Source of the DNA: UBA7985 sp002690455
GTDB taxonomy: Bacteria > Pseudomonadota > Alphaproteobacteria > UBA7985
Assembly: GCA_965662775.1 (NCBI GenBank)
Contig: CBFIIW010000015.1
Coordinates: forward strand, 1-64,000
Length of the DNA: 64,000 bases
Direction of reading: 5' to 3'
Shown here: positions 24,437 to 33,230 of the stretch, piece by piece
Layout of the letters: every line of letters begins with the position of its first letter
Numbering within the stretch: position 1 is the first letter of the stretch
Notes under the pieces: generated by a model
What the model was told of the DNA's origin: nothing
The model's input: the letters and a program-made list of their open reading frames with translations, nothing else
The model's database searches: none
Position numbers and translations under genes: made by a program

Positions 24437-24548
24437 TTGAACTAACATAAACAGTCAATAATTCAGTAGTGTAGGAAAAGCAGTTCACTTTCAGCTTTAT
24501 GTAATATACGATGTTAGTACATGATTTGGGCGCAAACTTGCGCTTTTT
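24437..24548 (+). ncRNA. Candidate small RNA ending in an orphan terminator
   Basis: TTGAAC (24437-24442), 16 bp, then TAATTC (24459-24464) form a plausible promoter. About 85 nt later GCGCA (24530-24534), loop AACT, TGCGC (24539-24543) and TTTTT form a compact intrinsic terminator. No plus-strand gene lies upstream that this terminator would serve, since the flanking oxidoreductase is on the minus strand. The stretch has no long reading frame and contains an ATGT/ACAT hairpin. This is inference from signals only. Confidence 0.25.
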
Positions 24549-24658
24549 CTTAATTTAATAACGTCCGAGGTCTGCCTATCGCGCAGGCGCCGGATTATGG
24601 GCTGAGGCCGCCCCCCGGATTTTCAAAGGGGTGTCCAGCATTTGACAGGAGTCAGGCC

Positions 24659-25546
24659 TTGAGTTTCATCGGCCAGTGGGTCCGCAGCGCGATGCTGTTG
24701 ATCCTGTTTCTCATCATATTTGGTGGTCTCACAGCGTGTTCGCTGATGGACGAGGATGCACCGGTGCAGGAGGAGGCGACGGTCACGCCCACCGTCAGTG
24801 CTGAGCGGGCTTACAACATGACTAAAGTCCGCCCTTATGGCCTTTATCGTCAGGCTGGTCCGCAATGGGAAGAGCTGGAAATGACCCCGTCCGAATTGCA
24901 CGAACCCGGTCGACGCTGCATCCGACAGAACAATTACTGGTGCGTAAAGACGCCCGCAGACCAGCAATGGAAGGGTCAGATCGGTGAAGACAAGTCTGGG
25001 CATGCCATTTTTGCTGATCCGGTTTACTCAGCCCGTGCCTTTGCCCGGCTCATGCGCAACTACCGTTTCAAGCACGAGTTGATCACCACGCGGCAGTTGG
25101 CCTTGCGCTACGCGCCGCCCAGTGACTGTATCGGTACACTCAGTTACTGCCCACGGTCCGGTGCGAGCCAGATTCCACAGTCCTGGACCCGGGGGCTGAT
25201 GGACGGCAAGACCGTCGCCTATACGGAGACCAAGCCGGGCACAGATTTCTACCGCACGCAAACCTCTTCGTGCGCGACCCCAGTCCTCTATTGCCCGAAG
25301 GGGTTTAACGACAGCTTACTCTACGCCACCACTCTCGCTGAAGCCGTGGGCGCTTGGTCGATCGATCAGGATCTGGGGTTATTTGATGAAGAGGGGCTGC
25401 TGCACTACACCCGAGCGCAGTATCTGTATCAGGCGATGGCTCGCTATGAATTAGGGCAAGACTATGCCGTTGACCCCGACCTCATCAAGCGCGGTATGGT
25501 GATGGAAGCTCAGGACTATCTGACCGACAAGGGCCGGCTGCACTGA
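24659..25546 (+). CDS. Lipoprotein with phage P5-like domain
   Basis: The 295-residue protein starts with TTG 24659 (AGGAG upstream); an ATG at 24692 is possible but would shorten the signal. The signal peptide ends in lipobox LTAC (Cys27), so it is probably a membrane-anchored periplasmic protein. Residues about 90-160 read as W-x-GQIGEDKSGHAIFADPVYSARAFARLMRNYR, then HELITTRQLALRYAPPSD. This follows the NPGNIR-W-G-x-DP-x2-G-R-A-x-L-x-YR-x-L-T-RQII-x-RYAPPSEN pattern of small proteins often annotated as virion structural protein P5. It differs by a diverged NNYWCVK in place of NNPGNIR and by several extra Cys. Function is unknown; a role in cell-wall or surface binding is a guess. It stops back to back with threonine aldolase. 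Confidence 0.7.
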   Translation: MSFIGQWVRSAMLLILFLIIFGGLTACSLMDEDAPVQEEATVTPTVSAERAYNMTKVRPYGLYRQAGPQWEELEMTPSELHEPGRRCIRQNNYWCVKTPADQQWKGQIGEDKSGHAIFADPVYSARAFARLMRNYRFKHELITTRQLALRYAPPSDCIGTLSYCPRSGASQIPQSWTRGLMDGKTVAYTETKPGTDFYRTQTSSCATPVLYCPKGFNDSLLYATTLAEAVGAWSIDQDLGLFDEEGLLHYTRAQYLYQAMARYELGQDYAVDPDLIKRGMVMEAQDYLTDKGRLH

Positions 25547-26572
25547 TCAAGCATTCGCAGCAAGGCTCAGGAAGGCATGAACGTCGGCTTCACGCGTGTT
25601 GAACGCAGTCACTAGACGAACCACGTCGGGTCCAACCTCAGGCCAATCGTCGAATTCCGCGCCGGCGGCCCGCAGTCGTTCGGCCAGCGCGGGATGCATG
25701 GTTAGGAACATCTGATTGCCATCGGGCTGACGCAGAAGTTGCGCCCCTTCGATATCGGCAAGACCTTGCGCCAGTTGGCGCGCCATGGCGTTGGCATGGC
25801 GGGCATTTTCCAGCCAGAGATCGTCTCGCAGATAAGCGGCCAACGGGGCTGACAAGGTACGCATTTTGGAAAACAGTTGTCCGGCGCGTTTTCGCCGGAA
25901 TTCCAGTTCGTCGGCGAGATCGGGGTCGAAGCAAACCACGATTTCACCGGCCAGCGCGCCGTTCTTGGTTGCACCGAAAACCAGCACGTCCACCCCCAAG
26001 CGCCAAGTCATGTCAGCCGGTGTGCAGTTCAAGCCCGCAATGGCATTGGAAAACCGCGCGCCGTCCATATGCACCCGCAGGCCGTGCTCACGCCCAATGG
26101 CGGTAAGTGTGCTGAGTTCGGCGAGGCTGTACGTAGCACCGCGCTCGTTCATTTGCGTGATGGATAGGGTTGAAGGCTGCGGGTGATGGACAATACCTTT
26201 GCCATAGATGGCAGCCCGGAGCTTGTCCGGGTCTATCTTGGCGTGCGCGCCATCAATGGTCATTAGCCGTGAGCCGCCGCTAGCCGCTTCGACTGCATTT
26301 GCCTCATCGACTGCGATATGACTGTCGCTGTGGCAGTATATGGCACCCCATGGCGGGGTTAGAGCCGACAGGGCGAGGGCGTTCGCGCCGGTGCCGGTAG
26401 CAACCAACAGGGTGCGCAGGTTGTCGTGTTCAAAGATCTTGCGACACAGGTGTTCGACCTCCGCTGTATGCGGGTCACCGCCGTACGACGGCAGCGGCCG
26501 ATCGTTGATGTCGGCAAGAGCCTGAAGCAGGGCAGGGCTTGTCCCTGCAACGTTGTCGGAAGCAAAGTTCAT
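25547..26572 (-). CDS. ltaE: Low-specificity L-threonine aldolase
   Basis: This PLP enzyme splits L-threonine or allo-threonine into glycine and acetaldehyde. The 341-residue protein has the fold-type I pattern: SDNVAGTSP (5-13), VHMDGARFSNA (167-177) with Asp170 at the PLP ring, and the Schiff-base Lys203 in FGATKNGALAGE. QPSTLSITQMNERG (132-145) matches the family. Length and motifs suggest an active enzyme. Its stop abuts the end of the P5-like lipoprotein gene, so the two converge. Confidence 0.92.
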   Translation of the reverse strand: MNFASDNVAGTSPALLQALADINDRPLPSYGGDPHTAEVEHLCRKIFEHDNLRTLLVATGTGANALALSALTPPWGAIYCHSDSHIAVDEANAVEAASGGSRLMTIDGAHAKIDPDKLRAAIYGKGIVHHPQPSTLSITQMNERGATYSLAELSTLTAIGREHGLRVHMDGARFSNAIAGLNCTPADMTWRLGVDVLVFGATKNGALAGEIVVCFDPDLADELEFRRKRAGQLFSKMRTLSAPLAAYLRDDLWLENARHANAMARQLAQGLADIEGAQLLRQPDGNQMFLTMHPALAERLRAAGAEFDDWPEVGPDVVRLVTAFNTREADVHAFLSLAANA

Positions 26573-26619
26573 CGGTAAGCCAGAGACTCAAGTGACGCTA
26601 CATGAGAGATGTCTAACCC

Positions 26620-27597
26620 GTGGAAGAGTTTGACGATAGCGAGAAACTGTCGCTGCACGTGGGCGAGGATGAGCGCGGCAAGCGCCTCGACCATCTGCTT
26701 GCGAAGCACTTTCCGGACATAAGTCGTTCGCGCATCAAAGCGCTGATCGTCAAGGGGCAGGTGCGGATTGACAATGCTGTGGTCGCGGCACCGGCGCATC
26801 GTTTGCGTCAAAGTGACGGGCTGGTTGAGATGAGCGTGCCTGCGGCGGTGGCGGTACAACTGGTCGGGCAGGACCTGCCGCTGGATATCCTGTTTGAAGA
26901 CGAACACCTGATCATCATCAATAAGGCCGCGGGGATGGTCGTGCATCCGGCGCCAGGGCATCCCGACGGTACGTTGGTAAATGCGCTGCTTCATCATTGC
27001 GGTGAAAGCCTGCTCGGGATCGGGGGCGAGCGGCGGCCGGGTATTGTCCATCGGTTGGACAAGGACACCAGTGGCGTCATGGTTGTCGCAAAGCATCAGG
27101 CTGCCCATGAAGGGCTGTCAGCCCTGTTCGCTGCCCATGATCTGGAACGGGTCTATCAGGCCGTGCTTTGGGGCGCGCCCAGCCCAACGGAGGGTGTGGT
27201 GGAGGGTGCGATTGGTCGCGATCGGATGAATCGGAAGAAGATGGCTGTCGACCTTAAGCACGGAAAGGAAGCGGTCACTCACTATCGGGTGCTGCGGCAT
27301 CTTGGATTAGGGGCGGCCTTGGTGGCCTGCAGGCTTGAAACCGGGCGCACGCATCAGATACGGGTGCATATGAGTGCCATCGGCCATTCGCTGTTGGGCG
27401 ACCCTCTTTACGGACGGGCCTCGCCCGCGCGACGGTCACGGTTCGACGAAAGCCAGCAAAAAGTTATCGCTGAATTCCCACGGCAGGCTCTCCACGCCGC
27501 TGTTCTTGGATTCGTTCACCCGATTGAAAAAACGTTTATTCGCTTTGAAAGCGAGATCCCGGCGGATATGAAAAATCTGCTCGACGCATTAAGCTAA
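26620..27597 (+). CDS. rluD: Ribosomal large subunit pseudouridine synthase RluD
   Basis: RluD makes pseudouridines in helix 69 of 23S rRNA (positions 1911, 1915, 1917 in E. coli). The 325-residue protein has an N-terminal S4 domain (about 18-75, RLDHLLAKHFPDISRSRIKAL) and a catalytic domain with GIVHRLDKDTSGVMVVAK and catalytic Asp147. LETGRTHQIRVH and the late LHA-type block are family hallmarks. The start is a GTG with a weak Shine-Dalgarno. It lies 48 bp from the divergent ltaE. Confidence 0.93.
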   Translation: MEEFDDSEKLSLHVGEDERGKRLDHLLAKHFPDISRSRIKALIVKGQVRIDNAVVAAPAHRLRQSDGLVEMSVPAAVAVQLVGQDLPLDILFEDEHLIIINKAAGMVVHPAPGHPDGTLVNALLHHCGESLLGIGGERRPGIVHRLDKDTSGVMVVAKHQAAHEGLSALFAAHDLERVYQAVLWGAPSPTEGVVEGAIGRDRMNRKKMAVDLKHGKEAVTHYRVLRHLGLGAALVACRLETGRTHQIRVHMSAIGHSLLGDPLYGRASPARRSRFDESQQKVIAEFPRQALHAAVLGFVHPIEKTFIRFESEIPADMKNLLDALS

Positions 27598-27757
27598 TTT
27601 ATATTCATGATTTGTTCCGATAAAACTCGCATCTAACGCGTCTGTGAGCACAAAATAGTGCATTTTTAGCACACTTTTTCCTTGGGAGGTCTTGAAATCA
27701 CCGCTAGTCATGCTTTTGTTAACAACAAGAAAAGCGCGCAAAACGCGAAAAATTGAA

Positions 27758-27795
27758 CGCTCGTGTCACGAGCGCCACAGTCCACCACCTGTGGC
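27758..27795 (+). promoter_or_regulatory. Tandem hairpins in the rpoH leader
   Basis: CGCTCGTG (27758-27765), T, CACGAGCG (27767-27774) is a perfect 8-bp inverted repeat. It is directly followed by GCCACAG (27774-27780), an 8-nt loop, CTGTGGC (27789-27795). Both lie 33-70 bp before the rpoH ATG, upstream of the AAGGAGATG Shine-Dalgarno region at 27814. They could be an operator, an RNA thermosensor part or an mRNA-stability element. A CTTGAAA sequence (27691-27697), like a sigma-32 -35 element, lies upstream, but no matching -10 is clear. Confidence 0.45.
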
Positions 27796-27827
27796 AGATG
27801 CGAGTTTGCAAGTTAAGGAGATGAACC

Positions 27828-28724
27828 ATGGCTAACGTAGCATCGATTCCGAGTTTGACCGGGGAAGGCAATCTTTCCCGCTACCTCGATGAAATCCGAA
27901 AGTTTCCGATGCTGTCGGCCGACGAAGAATTCATGCTGGCCAAGGCGTGGGCTGAACGGGAAGATACCCAGGCGGCGCACAAGATGGTCACGTCCCACCT
28001 CCGCCTCGTCGCGAAGATCGCGATGGGCTACCGCGGCTACGGCCTGCCTGTTTCGGATCTGATTTCTGAAGGCAACGTGGGGATGATGCAGGCAGTCAAG
28101 CGGTTCGACGCTGACAAGGGTTTTCGCCTCGCGACCTATGCCATGTGGTGGATTCGGGCATCGATTCAGGAATATATCCTGCGGTCTTGGTCTTTGGTGA
28201 AGATGGGCACAACGGCGGCGCAGAAGAAGCTGTTCTTCAACTTGCGCAAGCTCAAAGGGCAGATGCAGGCCATCGACGATGGTGACCTCTCGCCCGAGCA
28301 CGTGAAGAAGATCGCAAACCACCTCGATGTCCCCGAGGAAGAGGTGGTGAACATGAATCGCCGGATGGCTGGCGCCGACCACTCGCTCAACGCGCCACTC
28401 CGGGCGGACAGTGAGGGTGAATGGCAGGACTGGCTTGTCGATGATGACCAGACCAGCCAGGAAACGGCGCTGGTGGAAAGCGACGAGTTTGCCAAACGAC
28501 ACGCGCTTCTAGAGGAGGCGATGGCCGACCTCAACGAGCGCGAAAAGCACATTATTACGGAGCGCCGGTTGGCCGAAGATCCGACCACGCTCGAAGACCT
28601 TGCCAAGGTCTACAATATCTCGCGCGAGCGAGTGCGGCAGATCGAAGTTCGTGCCTTCGAGAAGCTACAGCAGAAAATGGTCTCTATGGCCAAGGAACAG
28701 CGATTGCCGATGGCAGTCGCTTAG
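27828..28724 (+). CDS. rpoH: RNA polymerase heat-shock sigma factor RpoH (sigma-32)
   Basis: RpoH directs RNA polymerase to heat-shock promoters. The 298-residue protein has region 1.2/2 (HLRLVAKIAMGYRGYGLPVSDLISEGN, FRLATYAMWWIRASIQEYILRSW) and the RpoH box QKKLFFNLRK (132-141), which distinguishes it from other sigma factors. Region 4 (LAKVYNISRERVRQIEVRAFEKL) completes it. ATG 27828 follows AAGGAGATGAACC. A strong terminator follows. Alphaproteobacteria often have more than one RpoH; only this copy is seen here. Confidence 0.97.
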   Translation: MANVASIPSLTGEGNLSRYLDEIRKFPMLSADEEFMLAKAWAEREDTQAAHKMVTSHLRLVAKIAMGYRGYGLPVSDLISEGNVGMMQAVKRFDADKGFRLATYAMWWIRASIQEYILRSWSLVKMGTTAAQKKLFFNLRKLKGQMQAIDDGDLSPEHVKKIANHLDVPEEEVVNMNRRMAGADHSLNAPLRADSEGEWQDWLVDDDQTSQETALVESDEFAKRHALLEEAMADLNEREKHIITERRLAEDPTTLEDLAKVYNISRERVRQIEVRAFEKLQQKMVSMAKEQRLPMAVA

Positions 28725-28821
28725 ACGACGCGACCTAGAGGAAGGATGCCCGCAGTCAGGGCTTTTTCAGCCTCTTCTCCATACCCCTCGCCGCTCGCAC
28801 CCCAACTGAGCAGCGACACTC

Positions 28822-28866
28822 GGCCCTGCTGGATAAACATCTCCAACCAGCAGGGCCCTTTTTTTT
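28822..28866 (+). terminator. Intrinsic terminator of rpoH
   Basis: A perfect 11-bp stem, GGCCCTGCTGG (28822-28832) with CCAGCAGGGCC (28847-28857), has a 14-nt loop and is followed by eight T residues. It lies about 100 bp after the rpoH stop and ends rpoH transcription ahead of the glyoxalase gene. Confidence 0.93.
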
Positions 28867-28931
28867 GCGGAAACCGCGTTGAACAGTGTAAGATTTGTCC
28901 CACTGAATTGACTGACACGGGAGCAGGTCTC

Positions 28932-29351
28932 ATGCGCTATCTCCACACTATGGTCCGGGTTCGAGACATCGACGACAGCAAGCGTTTCTACTGCGATGGT
29001 CTTGGCCTTAAAGAGATCCGCCGATACGAGAACGAAGCCGGCCGTTTCACCCTCGTGTTTCTCGCGCCAGAAGGGCAGGAAGAGTGCCCAATTGAACTGA
29101 CTTACAATTGGGATCCTGAGGACTATCAGGGCGGGCGTAACTTTGGTCACCTGGCCTATGAGACCGGCGATATCTATGCACTTTGTCACCACCTGAACGC
29201 CATGGGCTACACCATCAACCGGCCACCAAGGGATGGGCGTATGGCCTTTGTGCGTTCACCAGACGGCATTTCCGTCGAGTTGTTGCAGGCAGGCGAGGCC
29301 CTTGCCCCAGCCGACCCATGGGCAAGCATGGACAACACAGGCTCCTGGTAA
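28932..29351 (+). CDS. gloA: Lactoylglutathione lyase (glyoxalase I)
   Basis: GloA converts the methylglyoxal-glutathione hemithioacetal to S-lactoylglutathione in the cytoplasm. The 139-residue protein starts at ATG 28932; the open frame upstream belongs to the rpoH terminator region. The VOC fold is clear: MRYLHTMVRVRDIDDSKRFY with metal-ligand candidate His5, a second ligand Glu in ECPIELTYNW, His in GRNFGHLAYE and Glu in DGISVELLQ. Length fits bacterial Ni/Zn glyoxalase I. Confidence 0.95.
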   Translation: MRYLHTMVRVRDIDDSKRFYCDGLGLKEIRRYENEAGRFTLVFLAPEGQEECPIELTYNWDPEDYQGGRNFGHLAYETGDIYALCHHLNAMGYTINRPPRDGRMAFVRSPDGISVELLQAGEALAPADPWASMDNTGSW

Positions 29352-29392
29352 ATGCTGCAAATCTGGCCTAGCGCGGGCTTAGTGTTCTGAAC

Positions 29393-32161
29393 ATGGGTCG
29401 CTTACTCTCACTCTTCGCCTTTTTGCTGCTGCTGCTGATGGCGCTGGCCGTCGGCGCTGTGCTTGCCCTGCCGCTGTTCCCGGTTGACCGCTTTGCTGGC
29501 CAGATCGAAGCAGCGGTGGAGGAGGCAACAGGCCTGTCGGTACAACTCAATGGTCCGATCCGGTTGGCGGCCGTGCCGGAGTTGAAATTCGATCTCGGCG
29601 ATTTTGTAATCGAAGCCACTGATCCGCGCCTACCCGCTATCGTGCGGGCCGAGGCTGCGGCGCTGTCGCTAAACACCCGCGATTTGCTGCGGGGAGCGGT
29701 TAGCGTGACCCGGATGCGGCTCAGTGGTGCCGTCGTCGACTTGCGCTTGGACGCCGATGGTGGGATCGCCGGCCTGCCTGATTTTGGTGGCAGCGGACAA
29801 CAATCTGAGCGTAGCGTAGGTCTGCCCAAGGCCCTGCGGCTAGACGGCGTGGTGCTGGAACGCAGCCGTCTGCGGCTCGCTGATGCGGATGGCCAGAGAC
29901 TGGTCGCGCTGACGGATATCAATATGGAAGCGGCGCTGGATGATCTGGCTGGCCCGCTGAGCCTTAGCGCGCGGGGGCAGTGGCAGGAAACGCCGATACG
30001 GTTTGAAGGCCAGGTCGACAATCTCGATCGTTTTCTGCGCACGCAAGCGGTCATGCTTGATGGCGAAATAGCATTTGCCGACGTCCGCGCCAGTGTGGTG
30101 GGTGATGTCGATTTAGCGACTGGTGAGCCGGCACTGTTTGGCTGGCGGGTCAATGCTCAGGGGCCTGATCTGAGCGATCTGCTGGGCCGGCTAGGGATTG
30201 CCCTGCCTGTTGATTCGCGCTTGCTCCCCGGCTTTGAGGCTATACTGATGTTCGACTATGATGCCGGATTACTGTCGGCCCCGCAAATCATCGCACAAGT
30301 CGGAGATGCTCGCCTCAGTTTACCCGTCCAAGCGATCTTTTCCCCCTCCGGCCGCCTCTCTTTCGAGAGCCTCGAACCAATGAGCTTCAGCGACCCGAGC
30401 TTGAATCGCTGGCTGACCGGCAGTGTCGCGGGGCAGGGGTTGGGTTTGCCTTCTGACCCCGAATTGTTCGGGGTGACGCGGCTGCAGAGTAGCTTCAGCG
30501 GATCACTGGCGGCTGATGGTGTGCTGCGCTTGCAAGCCCGCAATACGGCAGCGGCGATCGGGGGGCAGTCTGTGCAGTTCGACAGTATGCGGCTCACCGC
30601 AAGCGCCGGGTTCTTCGCCGGGGCAAGCATAGACGGGCTGCAGGTCAGCATCCCGAGCCTGCGCCGTGTGTTGCGTACCTTCGATGCCGTCCCAGAAGGG
30701 TTGGAGCCGGGTGCGCTGGGTGCTATGACCCTGTCTGGGAATGCGCGTCTGTCCGATAGCGAAGCTTCCGTATTCAACGCAGTATTGACTCTAGACGATC
30801 AGCGCGCCCAGGGCTCGGCAAGCATCGTGTTTGACACCGTACCGGTGATTAGTGCCACGCTGGGTGGGGGCAGTCTCGACCTTAGCCCCTACCTCAATCT
30901 TCAGCCCTCTTCAGCGGACAACCGCAGGCAGCAGGCCGCCGTAGATCCGACGGCGCCTTGGGGAACAGAACCCTTTGACTTCAGCGCCTTTGGGAAGGTC
31001 AATGCACAGATTTCTGCCTCTCTCGAAGGGCTGGATCTGGGTATCACGCGCTTTGGCCTCTCGCGTGCGAGTCTGGTACTCGAGGACGGCATCATGCAGG
31101 CGCAGGTCGATGAAACGGCCGTCTATCGTGGCGCCGCCCGGGGCCGAATACTGATCGATGCGCGAGGGCCGGTGCCTTCAATGAATGCACAACTGCAGGC
31201 CGATGCGGTACAGGCCGGCGACATTCTGCGCGACTTCCTTGGTATCGAGTTTGTCGAAGGCGCGACCCAGACCAACATCAGCCTTGCCACCCAAGGGCCG
31301 ACGCCCCAGGCGTGGATGGAGAACCTTGTGGGCGGAGTTCGGACAGAGGTAGCGCCTTCTGCCTTGCGCGGGTGGGACATCCCACGTCTGGTCGACAGCC
31401 TGCGGTCGGGAACTTTACTGCAAAGCTCTGCGACCAACAGTTTCTTCATAGGTGAACAGTTCAGTACCATCCTGCAAAGGCTGGCGGCGACCGGAACCAT
31501 CCAGAACGGTGTCCTCCGCCACGAAGATTTTCTGGCCAATACCCAGGCTCTGTCAATTTCGGGGCGCGGCGATATCGATCTTGCGCGGCAGCGGTTGGAC
31601 TATGGACTTACGATCGACGTGCAGGACGGATCGCTAGTGATCCCGTTACGCATTATTGGCAGTTGGGATCAACCTGAGTTGACCATCGACGGCCCTGCAC
31701 TGCTCGCTTGGCTCAAGGGTAATCCAGATGTTCTTTCAGCCATCGCTGGCTTGTGGGATCTGGATCAGTACCTGCCGGAGGGGGCCTCGGTTGCCTCTCT
31801 GGAGGCGGAAGCAAGGGCCTACATTAACGCTGAGGCCGCGCGCATTCTCACCCAGGCCCAGGCCTTTGAGCAGCAGATTGAACAGGCCGTACTCGACGAA
31901 CGTAACCGCATCTCGCAGCAGTTGAGCGACGAGGCGGCTCGCCAGCGTGCCATCGTTGAGCAACAGGCAGCAGAAGCCTATGCGCAGTTGCAGGCGCAAC
32001 GGGACGCCATCCAGGCGAGGGCGCAGGCGGAGATTGAGGCGGCAGAGCAGCAAGCGCTGGAAGCCCGCCGTCAGCTCGAGCAGCGCCTGCAAGATGAGGC
32101 GAACCGTGCGGTCGAAGACAGCCTCGATGCCATTGGTCTGGGTGGGTTGTTTGGGAACTAA
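29393..32161 (+). CDS. AsmA family envelope protein
   Basis: The 922-residue protein has an N-terminal membrane segment (about 6-29) and the AsmA/TamB-like pattern of long beta repeats, with the N-terminal FAGQIEAAVEEATGLSVQLNGPIRLAAVPEL block. The C-terminal AsmA domain includes GSWDQPELTIDGPALLAWL (about 757-775). Residues about 800-905 are Ala/Glu/Gln-rich (ARQRAIVEQQAAEAYAQLQA) and look like a coiled coil, longer than in E. coli AsmA. Members of this family move lipids or help outer-membrane biogenesis. The exact role here is inferred. It converges with ppx. Confidence 0.88.
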   Translation: MGRLLSLFAFLLLLLMALAVGAVLALPLFPVDRFAGQIEAAVEEATGLSVQLNGPIRLAAVPELKFDLGDFVIEATDPRLPAIVRAEAAALSLNTRDLLRGAVSVTRMRLSGAVVDLRLDADGGIAGLPDFGGSGQQSERSVGLPKALRLDGVVLERSRLRLADADGQRLVALTDINMEAALDDLAGPLSLSARGQWQETPIRFEGQVDNLDRFLRTQAVMLDGEIAFADVRASVVGDVDLATGEPALFGWRVNAQGPDLSDLLGRLGIALPVDSRLLPGFEAILMFDYDAGLLSAPQIIAQVGDARLSLPVQAIFSPSGRLSFESLEPMSFSDPSLNRWLTGSVAGQGLGLPSDPELFGVTRLQSSFSGSLAADGVLRLQARNTAAAIGGQSVQFDSMRLTASAGFFAGASIDGLQVSIPSLRRVLRTFDAVPEGLEPGALGAMTLSGNARLSDSEASVFNAVLTLDDQRAQGSASIVFDTVPVISATLGGGSLDLSPYLNLQPSSADNRRQQAAVDPTAPWGTEPFDFSAFGKVNAQISASLEGLDLGITRFGLSRASLVLEDGIMQAQVDETAVYRGAARGRILIDARGPVPSMNAQLQADAVQAGDILRDFLGIEFVEGATQTNISLATQGPTPQAWMENLVGGVRTEVAPSALRGWDIPRLVDSLRSGTLLQSSATNSFFIGEQFSTILQRLAATGTIQNGVLRHEDFLANTQALSISGRGDIDLARQRLDYGLTIDVQDGSLVIPLRIIGSWDQPELTIDGPALLAWLKGNPDVLSAIAGLWDLDQYLPEGASVASLEAEARAYINAEAARILTQAQAFEQQIEQAVLDERNRISQQLSDEAARQRAIVEQQAAEAYAQLQAQRDAIQARAQAEIEAAEQQALEARRQLEQRLQDEANRAVEDSLDAIGLGGLFGN

Positions 32162-32211
32162 TGCTCGAACCAACCGCGCGTCAGGCTTAGCGCGAGCGAT
32201 TTCCTCGTCGG

Positions 32212-33210
32212 TCAACGCGTACCGGGCGGTTCGTCAAGGTTTAGGGTGAACTGACGGTCATCGTGAGTGACGTTGAACCGCTCTTGCCGGACCCAGTCGA
32301 CCAGCAGGCCTTCTCGGATTCCATATTGGGAAAAGCGTACATGAGACACCTTGCTTTGTCGGATCAGCCGGCGGAGTACCAAGGCGGCGTAGGGCAGTGT
32401 GTCGGCACGGTCCGGTCGCCGGATGTAGGGGCGCATGCGGTCTGGTTTTTCCCTGATGATTTGCGCAGCGAAACGGCGAGCCTTGCGACCCTTGAGGCCA
32501 TAGCCTTCGATCAACTGCGGCAGGGGCTCGCGCTGGATCAGGCGGTGCAGGGTAGCCATGGCCCGCCACGACCCCCCGACAAGATGCAGGGTTTCATCCT
32601 CGCAATCGTGGAGGAAATCCACACGCTTCAGCGACTCACGGATAAGTTTCCGTGCGCGTTGGTGTTTGCCGCCTGACTGTTCAAGCAGTCGCAGTACCCC
32701 CAGTGGCAGCGACGTCATGGATGAATCCTCACCTCGGCTGAGTTCCAGTGAACCTCCGCCAAGATCGGCGAACAGGCCGCTAGCCTGTGGCGCGCCAAAC
32801 TGCACCCCAAGCGTGGCGTAGTAGGCTTCTTCTTCTCCGGTCAGAACCCGTGGTGGCGCGCCGAAGGCGCGGGCGATCAGGTTGATTAGACGGTCGGCGT
32901 TGCGGGCATCACGCACAGCCGCAGTAGCGAGCACGTCGATGTAGGCGTTGGGGGCCTCCTTGGCCAGGGCGCGCCGGAAGTCACGAATGGCGCGGCATGC
33001 GTGAGCAAGGTTTGCCGCTTGCATCTCGCCGGTTGCCGCCAATCCGTGGCCCAGTCGGCAGGGCTCGCGCATATTAAACACCTCACGCCAGTTGGACCAG
33101 CGGGGTTCCAGGTCTATGCTTTGCTTTCGGAACAGGACCAACCGGACAGTGTTGGACCCGATGTCCAGCACACCCAGAGGCGGGACGCTATGGTGTTCGG
33201 CGATGCGCAC
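32212..33210 (-). CDS. ppx: Ppx/GppA family exopolyphosphatase
   Basis: The 332-residue protein belongs to the ASKHA-fold family that cleaves phosphate from polyphosphate or the 5'-phosphate of pppGpp. The N-terminal GVLDIGSNTVRLVLF (13-27) is the phosphate-1 loop, TAAVRDARNAD (96-106) and FADLGGGSLELSRG (147-160) are the conserved motifs. It is shorter than E. coli Ppx (513) and lacks the HD C-domain. The start is a GTG with TGAGGA upstream. It lies 20 bp after ppk, so ppk-ppx form an operon. Confidence 0.9.
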   Translation of the reverse strand: MRIAEHHSVPPLGVLDIGSNTVRLVLFRKQSIDLEPRWSNWREVFNMREPCRLGHGLAATGEMQAANLAHACRAIRDFRRALAKEAPNAYIDVLATAAVRDARNADRLINLIARAFGAPPRVLTGEEEAYYATLGVQFGAPQASGLFADLGGGSLELSRGEDSSMTSLPLGVLRLLEQSGGKHQRARKLIRESLKRVDFLHDCEDETLHLVGGSWRAMATLHRLIQREPLPQLIEGYGLKGRKARRFAAQIIREKPDRMRPYIRRPDRADTLPYAALVLRRLIRQSKVSHVRFSQYGIREGLLVDWVRQERFNVTHDDRQFTLNLDEPPGTR

Positions 33211-33230
33211 TGGTCCTCATGAGCTCCTGT

